18,705 bases of DNA, taken from an uncultured Eubacteriales bacterium (lineage in GTDB: Bacteria; Bacillota; Clostridia; Christensenellales; CAG-138). The translations under genes were made by a program, and so were the position numbers. The notes beneath the pieces are model-generated. The model had not been told where the DNA came from. It was given only the letters and a program-made list of their open reading frames with translations, and ran no database searches. The stretch is from assembly GCA_900543475.1 (NCBI GenBank), contig UQRU01000035.1, positions 1-18,705 on the forward strand. The letters run 5' to 3'. Each line of letters starts with the position of its first letter. The first letter of the stretch is position 1. Below, piece by piece: positions 14,533 through 18,705 of the stretch.

Positions 14533-15936
14533 TTAATCTTCCTTTATGCAACTAATACGCCCTTCCTCTACCCCAAAGAGGGCAAAGCCTTTGGCCTGCT
14601 GTTGCAATAGATACGCTGCGGCGTCTCCCTGGATCTCCTCGCCAGGCACCAGGCAAGCCAACCCCGGCGGGTAGACCCCCGCAGCCACCGCCGCCACCCG
14701 GCCCACAGCTCCTGCCAGGGGGATCCGTTCCGTGGGACCCAGCATGGCCTCCCCCAAGGAGCAAACCTGCCGGCCCATGGCAATGTAGGGCGGCTCCTTA
14801 TGGAGCCGGCTCATCCCATAGGGCAGATGGGTCAGGCCATCGATCAGCCGGTCATACCATTCGTCCGGGTCCTGGGGCGTGGTGATCAATACCACCCGAT
14901 AGGCGTCGCACATTTCGCACACGATCCCGCTGTTGACCAAACATTCATATGCCTGAGGCCCGTCGATCCCCCGTTCCGTCACGTCGATCACCACCCGGGT
15001 CAGGTCCATATCCACAGCCCCATAGCCCAGGCTATCCCGATCCAATACCCGAAGGCCGTTGATCCGGCCGATCCTGGCCCGCAGCGTCTCCACCCGTTCC
15101 ATATGCCGCTGATAGCCTATTTTCGTGGCCACATACAGCGCCCGATCCAGGCTGGACATCAATAGATAGCTGGGGCTGGTGGTCTGCACCATATTGCGCA
15201 TCCGCCGCACCCGCTCCGGGTCCATGGGGCAATGCTTGCCCACATGCAATACCGCGCTCTGGGTAAAGGCAGCCATGGTCTTATGGACGCTGACGCACCA
15301 CAGGTCCACCTTTTTGGCTGGGAACTCCGGCAGCTCCGGGGAAAAGGGGAAATGGGCGCCGTGGGCGGCATCCACCAGCAGCAGCGCGCCATAGGCGTGG
15401 GCCACGTCCGCGATGCCCTCCACATCCGCACAAAACCCGTAATAGTTGGGGCTGGTGAGCAGCACCGCATCCGCCGGCTGGGCTTGCAGGGCCTCCTCCA
15501 CCTGTCTTGGCGTCAGCATGCCCGCCAACCCTTCCGTGGGATTCACCTCCGGTAGGAGGAACCGGGCATCATGATCTGCCAACGCCAGGGCAGCCAAAGC
15601 GCTTTTATGGCTATCCCGCCCCAACAATACCCGGCGTCCTCTGCCCAGGGCAAGGGACATGGTAAGCAGCCCCGAGGTGGACCCGCCCACCAGCAACATG
15701 CTGGCCCGGGCGCCATAAGCATCCCGGTAAGCCCCCTCCGTTACGGCGATCACCCCAGCAGGGTTAGCCAGGTTATCTGTGCCGTCCAATTCCGTTACAT
15801 CCCAGCCTGTAAGCCGGTTCCCATAGGGTATGTCCTGCCCCTTGTGCCCCGGCATATGGAACCGGGCTGGGTCCCGGCGGGTGTATTCGCCCAATGCCTC
15901 CGGCAAAGTCCTGCCGTATCTACGCTGTCGGTTCAT
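14533..15936 (-). CDS. Orn/Lys/Arg decarboxylase family PLP enzyme (YaaO-like)
   Basis: PLP-dependent enzyme of the fold type I Orn/Lys/Arg decarboxylase family, probably making a polyamine precursor such as cadaverine, putrescine or agmatine. It has 467 residues, the short form lacking the N-terminal response-regulator-like wing of E. coli CadA/SpeF. Landmarks are FHMPGHKG (26-33), LVGGSTSGL (82-90), VDAAHGAHF (188-196; Asp189 for the PLP ring nitrogen) and SVHKT (216-220; Lys219 is the expected Schiff-base lysine). The C-terminal domain has PLAG and YPPG motifs. The start overlaps the upstream gene by 4 bases (ATGA) with TGGAGGAA as ribosome binding site. B. subtilis yaaO has the same position relative to yaaQ-holB-yaaT. 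Which amino acid it uses cannot be settled by eye. Confidence 0.93.
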   Translation of the reverse strand: MNRQRRYGRTLPEALGEYTRRDPARFHMPGHKGQDIPYGNRLTGWDVTELDGTDNLANPAGVIAVTEGAYRDAYGARASMLLVGGSTSGLLTMSLALGRGRRVLLGRDSHKSALAALALADHDARFLLPEVNPTEGLAGMLTPRQVEEALQAQPADAVLLTSPNYYGFCADVEGIADVAHAYGALLLVDAAHGAHFPFSPELPEFPAKKVDLWCVSVHKTMAAFTQSAVLHVGKHCPMDPERVRRMRNMVQTTSPSYLLMSSLDRALYVATKIGYQRHMERVETLRARIGRINGLRVLDRDSLGYGAVDMDLTRVVIDVTERGIDGPQAYECLVNSGIVCEMCDAYRVVLITTPQDPDEWYDRLIDGLTHLPYGMSRLHKEPPYIAMGRQVCSLGEAMLGPTERIPLAGAVGRVAAVAAGVYPPGLACLVPGEEIQGDAAAYLLQQQAKGFALFGVEEGRISCIKED

Positions 15937-16514
15937 GCTTCCTCCACAGCTGCGATGATGGCATCCAGCAGCCGCACCATTTCTTCAGAAGGATGGAATA
16001 CCAGCTGATACAGGTTCCCCCCCTGTGCAAAAAACAGGCGATGGGCCGTGGCCTGGGAATTTACAGTAAGCACCGCCTTATGGCATTTCCCCTTGGCCCG
16101 ATCCGTCTCCTGGGATATAATCCCAATGCTTCCCGCCCCTGGTTTTACCAAAGCCCGCATCTCCCCTGGCAGGATCACCTCGGCGCTCTTGACCTTATCC
16201 CCCAGCATCCGTTCCGCCACCAGGGTGCCGGTGGGATAGGGGTTGCGTAACGGTTCGCCATATGCATCCAAGGCGTCCGCAGGCGGGTCTTTATAATAGA
16301 GGGTATAACGATAGGAGGACAGCCTCTTTTTATATAGCAGAAATGCCGCCGCGATCAACAATACAAAGGCCCCCAGCTGAACGAACCCGCCCCAAGCATA
16401 GTTAGACGCGGCGTTCATGATCAGCCGCATCAGGATGGCCAACAGTATCAAACCGATGACCAGCAGCAGGTCCCTCCCTTTTGTGGTGGATTTTTCATTT
16501 CGCTCTTGCAGCAT
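15933..16514 (-). CDS. Membrane protein of unknown function, first gene of the decarboxylase-darA-holB-ricT operon
   Basis: 193 residues that I do not recognise. The charged N-terminus (LQERNEKSTTKGRD) is followed by two membrane helices at about 15-31 (LLLVIGLILLAILMRLI) and 42-59. A soluble C-terminal domain of about 130 residues has strand-rich stretches and an amphipathic end helix (PSEEMVRLLDAIIAAVEEA). Strands followed by a single end helix resemble a PH-like fold, but this is a guess. GAAGGTGA lies upstream of the ATG, and a good promoter precedes it. The stop overlaps the decarboxylase start by four bases, so the two proteins are made together. Confidence 0.8.
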   Translation of the reverse strand: MLQERNEKSTTKGRDLLLVIGLILLAILMRLIMNAASNYAWGGFVQLGAFVLLIAAAFLLYKKRLSSYRYTLYYKDPPADALDAYGEPLRNPYPTGTLVAERMLGDKVKSAEVILPGEMRALVKPGAGSIGIISQETDRAKGKCHKAVLTVNSQATAHRLFFAQGGNLYQLVFHPSEEMVRLLDAIIAAVEEA

Positions 16515-16559
16515 GGGCAGCCTGTCACCTTCGCTTTCTTCTTTTATACAGATATGTTT

Positions 16560-16588
16560 ATAGTATCATCTTTGGCCCGCCGGGTCAA
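16560..16588 (-). promoter_or_regulatory. Sigma-A promoter of the decarboxylase-darA-holB-ricT operon
   Basis: The minus strand reads TTGACC (16588-16583), exactly 17 bases, then TACTAT (16565-16560). Transcription would start near 16553, about 40 bases before the first ATG at 16514. No other promoter of this quality was seen inside the operon before the ferredoxin promoter. Confidence 0.75.
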
Positions 16589-16687
16589 ATCAAATAAAGA
16601 TACGAAGCTGATCTGCCAATCCCCCCGCCCAGCCCAGCAATCTTTGTTCCCAATGGGGAAATTCCCGCCCATTTCCCCCTATGGAGA

Positions 16688-16704
16688 CTTAAGAAAACCT
16701 TAAG
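16688..16704. promoter_or_regulatory. CTTAAG-N5-CTTAAG direct repeat, candidate OmpR-family regulator site
   Basis: CTTAAG at 16688-16693, five bases (AAAAC), then CTTAAG at 16699-16704: two identical hexamers one helical turn apart (11 bases). The layout is that of OmpR/PhoB-family response regulator boxes; it fits the YTTAAK-N5-YTTAAK form described for PmrA/BasR. It lies about 55 bases before the glycosyltransferase -10 and about 100 bases behind the leftward promoter. No two-component system is encoded in the window. Confidence 0.5.
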
Positions 16705-16755
16705 TATTCATTCATCTGGAATTAACCTATTGTTGATTCTTTATTCGTTTCCTTT

Positions 16756-16764
16756 TGCTATACT
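16756..16764 (+). promoter_or_regulatory. Candidate extended -10 promoter of the second glycosyltransferase gene
   Basis: TTTTGC-TATACT gives a -10 hexamer at 16759-16764 with TG one base upstream. The best -35-like string, TTGATT (16733-16738), is 20 bases away, too far for a standard promoter. A weak core promoter fits dependence on an activator at the CTTAAG repeat. Confidence 0.5.
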
Positions 16765-16770
16765 TCCCTT

Positions 16771-16863
16771 ATCCTAAAAGATAGGCGGTACCCTGCCATA
16801 AGGCGGCCCTCCCATACCGGGTTGCCGGCGTATTCTGGAGCCCCGCTCTAACATCAAAGGAGG
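16771..16863 (+). other. GC-rich leader of the second glycosyltransferase gene, possibly structured
   Basis: The predicted transcript start is about 100 bases before the ATG. A possible fold pairs GGC..ACCC (around 16785-16793) with GGGT.GCC (around 16819-16826), with a GCC-ATAA-GGC hairpin inside. I cannot match it to any riboswitch class I know. It ends in AAAGGAGG (16856-16863), the ribosome binding site. Confidence 0.3.
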
Positions 16864-16869
16864 TATACG

Positions 16870-18189
16870 ATGGAAGCCATCGTCTGGATCAACTACCTAT
16901 TATCCGCCCTATTTCTCGCTTGTTACGGTTATCAATTCTTTTATATGTTTTACGCGCTGCTCTCCCCCCAAAAAACCGCCCCGATCCAGGCAGCGCCCAG
17001 CCTGCCCGCTCCCTCCGGGAAGCGGTATGCCCTGCTGATTTGCGCCCGCAACGAGGAAGCGGTCATCGGGGATCTGCTGGAAAGCGTCCGGGCCCAATCC
17101 TATCCCCAAGCCCTGTTGGAAGCCTTTGTGGCTGCGGACAACTGCTCCGACCTTACCGCCCTCATTGCCCGGCAACAGGGGGCGACGGTATACGAACGCT
17201 TTGACACCGCCAAGGTGGGCAAGGGCTATGCCTTGCAATTCCTTCTTTCCCATATTTGGAAGGACCGGGGGCAAGACGCTTTTGACGGCTATTTTATTTT
17301 GGATGCGGACAATATCCTTTCCCTGGATTTCGTTTCCCACATGGACCAAGTCTTTTCCCAGGGCCACCGGATCGTTACGGGATACCGGGCCTCGAAAAAC
17401 TATGGGGAAAACTGGATCAGCGCCGGCTATGCCCTATGGTTCCTGCGGGAATCCCGCTTCCTTAACGGCGCCCGGATGGGGCTTGGAACCAGCTGTACGG
17501 TAAACGGCACCGGCTTTCTGATCCACAAGGACGTGCTGGTGAAAAACGGCGGCTGGAACCACTTCTTGCTCACCGAGGATGCGGAATTCAGCGCGGACTG
17601 CGTGCTCCAGGGGGAGCGGATCGCCTATTGCCCCCAGGGTATCTTTTTCGATGAGCAGCCCGTATGCTTTGCCCAATCCTGGCGGCAGCGGTTGCGCTGG
17701 TGCAAGGGGTATTTTCAGGTCCTTCGCCGCTATGGCGGCCGCCTGTTCCGGGGTTCCTTCGCGCCCCGAGGCTTCGCCTGTTTTGACCTGACCATGTCCA
17801 TTCTGCCCGCTTTGGCCATCACCCTGGCCAGCTGCGCCCTCAATCTGCTCGCTGCCATCCTCATCCTGCTTTCCGGCAGCAACGGTATGCCTCTGCTGCT
17901 TCGCTCCGCGCTGGATAGCATGTGCAACATGTATCTCACCCTGTTTGTTATGGGCGCCGTCATCACCTTGGCGGAATGGAACCGGTTAGACGCCAACCCC
18001 GCCCGCAAACTCTTATACGCCTTCAGCTTCCCCATTTTTACCCTCACCTACCTGCCCATCTCCGTGGCAGCCCTGTTTCAGCGGGTGGAATGGAAGCCGG
18101 TGTATCACGGGGAGCAGGCCCGCCCCGCCAAGGAAAGTCTGCGGTTGCAATTTGCAAGGATACGCAGTAAAATAGAATTGCCGCGCTAA
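16870..18189 (+). CDS. Membrane family 2 glycosyltransferase (synthase-like)
   Basis: Predicted inner-membrane glycosyltransferase with a cytoplasmic GT-A domain, of the type that builds or extends surface polysaccharides or glycolipids. It has 439 residues. A membrane helix at about 5-30 is followed by ALLICARNEE (54-63), VAADNCSD (87-94), LDADN (144-148), VNGTGFLI (211-218), LTEDAEF (234-240) and QRLRW (273-277). These match the D, DxD, TED and QxxRW elements of processive-type GT2 enzymes such as cellulose and hyaluronan synthases. Three or more membrane helices lie between about 303 and 415. The start is set by AAAGGAGG at 16856-16863. The last three codons and the stop overlap the 5' strand of the SRP RNA, and the SRP RNA promoter lies inside this coding region. 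The product is unknown. Confidence 0.92.
   Translation: MEAIVWINYLLSALFLACYGYQFFYMFYALLSPQKTAPIQAAPSLPAPSGKRYALLICARNEEAVIGDLLESVRAQSYPQALLEAFVAADNCSDLTALIARQQGATVYERFDTAKVGKGYALQFLLSHIWKDRGQDAFDGYFILDADNILSLDFVSHMDQVFSQGHRIVTGYRASKNYGENWISAGYALWFLRESRFLNGARMGLGTSCTVNGTGFLIHKDVLVKNGGWNHFLLTEDAEFSADCVLQGERIAYCPQGIFFDEQPVCFAQSWRQRLRWCKGYFQVLRRYGGRLFRGSFAPRGFACFDLTMSILPALAITLASCALNLLAAILILLSGSNGMPLLLRSALDSMCNMYLTLFVMGAVITLAEWNRLDANPARKLLYAFSFPIFTLTYLPISVAALFQRVEWKPVYHGEQARPAKESLRLQFARIRSKIELPR
18145..18173 (+). promoter_or_regulatory. Sigma-A promoter of the SRP RNA gene, inside the glycosyltransferase CDS
   Basis: TTGCAA (18145-18150), exactly 17 bases, then TAAAAT (18168-18173). Seven to eight bases further on lies 18180-18181, where the terminal helix of the SRP RNA begins. 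The whole promoter is within the last 45 bases of the glycosyltransferase gene. Confidence 0.75.
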
Positions 18190-18446
18190 GCGGGGAGTTA
18201 GCGGTGCCCTGTCGCCTGCAATCCGCTACAGCAGGGCTGAATTCCCACGCCGAGGCCTGCGCCTGTGGGGCCGGCCTGTGTAAGGAGCGTTGAGGCCCGA
18301 GTCTCGTGCAACCCAACCCTGTGAACCATGTCAGGGCCGGAAGGCAGCAGCATTAAGCAGCCGTTTGGGTGTGCCGCGAGGTCGCCCGGGCGGAGCCACC
18401 TGCATGGGTATCGCCTGTAGGGGTAGCGTCAAGGCTGGGTGCGCGG
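18181..18446 (+). ncRNA. ffs: Signal recognition particle RNA, long Gram-positive type
   Basis: RNA core of the signal recognition particle, which with Ffh brings nascent membrane and secreted proteins to FtsY and the Sec translocon. The conserved S domain is at about 18321-18360: GTGAACCATGTCAGG, then a GGAA tetraloop (18339-18342) and AGGCAGCAGCATTAAG, the Ffh-binding helix 8. The 5' part (18190-18247) has the Alu-domain sequence GGGGAGTTAGCGGTGCC and GCAATCCGCT, close to B. subtilis scRNA. The ends pair: CCGCGC (18181-18186) with GCGCGG (18441-18446). The length of about 266 bases agrees with the roughly 270-base Bacillus RNA. The promoter lies directly upstream and a terminator directly downstream. 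The 5' end overlaps the glycosyltransferase stop codon. Confidence 0.96.
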
Positions 18447-18459
18447 CCTTTGTAAACCC

Positions 18460-18497
18460 ACGCACTGGTTTTCTTATGCCAGTGCGTTTTCTGTTTT
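18460..18497 (+). terminator. Rho-independent terminator of the SRP RNA
   Basis: Stem ACGCACTGG (18460-18468) with CCAGTGCGT (18479-18487) and a 10-base loop, followed by TTTTCTGTTTTT. It starts 14 bases after the end of the SRP RNA. Confidence 0.92.
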
Positions 18498-18499
18498 TG

Positions 18500-18705
18500 G
18501 GCCCATGGGCCTGTCCTGCCCCTCCCGTCCGCCCTTGCCGCTGCGCTGCAGGACAACGCCAGGGGCTGCGGTACCCGCTGCGGCCTCAGGGGGGGCGGCG
18601 GGCGCGCGCAGCGCGCACAAAGGCCGGGGCCATTGCCCCCCCCATTTGTTTTGCAGGCCCGGGGGGCCAAAGCCCCCCCCCCCCCCCACCCCCCCCCCCC
18701 CCCCC
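18500..18705. other. Contig end without a recognisable gene, ending in poly-C
   Basis: About 200 bases follow the SRP RNA terminator. In B. subtilis dnaX follows this RNA, but I see no ribosome binding site, start codon or conserved peptide here. From about 18590 the sequence becomes G/C runs, and the last 35 bases are almost pure C. I read the final part as sequencing or assembly artefact. Confidence 0.7.

Larger units (their letters stand above)
16515..16869. other. Divergent regulatory region between the decarboxylase operon and the second glycosyltransferase
   Basis: This 355-base gap holds no gene that I can support. It contains the leftward operon promoter (16560-16588), a CTTAAG direct repeat (16688-16704), an extended -10 for the rightward gene (16756-16764) and a GC-rich leader of about 100 bases. 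The stretch 16600-16687 shows nothing I recognise. Confidence 0.7.

Overview
The window looks like one contig from a GC-rich member of the Firmicutes, most likely class Clostridia, probably assembled from short reads. Four things point that way. The SRP RNA is the long Bacillus/Clostridium type with an Alu domain. A DarA/PstA c-di-AMP receptor sits in a row with HolB and the PSP1 protein RicT (the B. subtilis yaaO-yaaT neighbourhood). A DUF1292 protein is present. Ribosome binding sites are strong AAGGAGG types. I cannot name the genus. Both ends run into poly-G/poly-C low-complexity sequence, which I treat as sequencing or assembly artefact rather than genome.

Left part (about 140-5550): fba (class II fructose-bisphosphate aldolase) and a DUF1292 gene run leftward to a terminator. 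A divergent promoter drives a membrane-anchored family 2 glycosyltransferase, an M29 aminopeptidase and a uridine-kinase-like P-loop kinase. A monocistronic gap gene follows with its own promoter, a concentric inverted repeat over that promoter, and a strong terminator. The gap protein resembles the E. coli GapA/eukaryotic type rather than B. subtilis GapA.

Middle (5580-11155): two leftward genes of unknown function (a small membrane protein and a secreted protein) and a leftward CPBP intramembrane protease. Divergent from the protease is a psuK-psuG operon for pseudouridine breakdown (kinase, then C-C glycosidase). A shared terminator separates psuG from a convergent MATE exporter, which has a perfect 16-bp palindrome upstream.

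Right part (11225-18500): a leftward operon reads membrane protein, Orn/Lys/Arg-type decarboxylase, HAD phosphatase, darA, holB, ricT. Junctions are tight or overlapping (4-nt ATGA overlaps at two of them). It is followed by a 56-aa 2[4Fe-4S] ferredoxin whose -35 box overlaps the ricT stop codon. This matches the B. subtilis yaaO-tmk-yaaQ-yaaR-holB-yaaT block, with a HAD gene in the tmk position and no yaaR. Divergent from it is a second membrane glycosyltransferase, preceded by a CTTAAG-N5-CTTAAG direct repeat of the kind bound by OmpR-family regulators. Its last codons form the first strand of the SRP RNA, whose promoter lies inside the glycosyltransferase coding sequence.

Most genes here are ordinary housekeeping genes. 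I see no CRISPR array, insertion sequence, phage gene, tRNA or rRNA, and no clear novel defence or biosynthetic system. The best leads are regulatory: the embedded SRP RNA promoter, the direct-repeat box, the back-to-back psuK/CPBP promoters, the concentric repeat and start-stop codon pair ahead of gap, and the palindrome ahead of the MATE gene.
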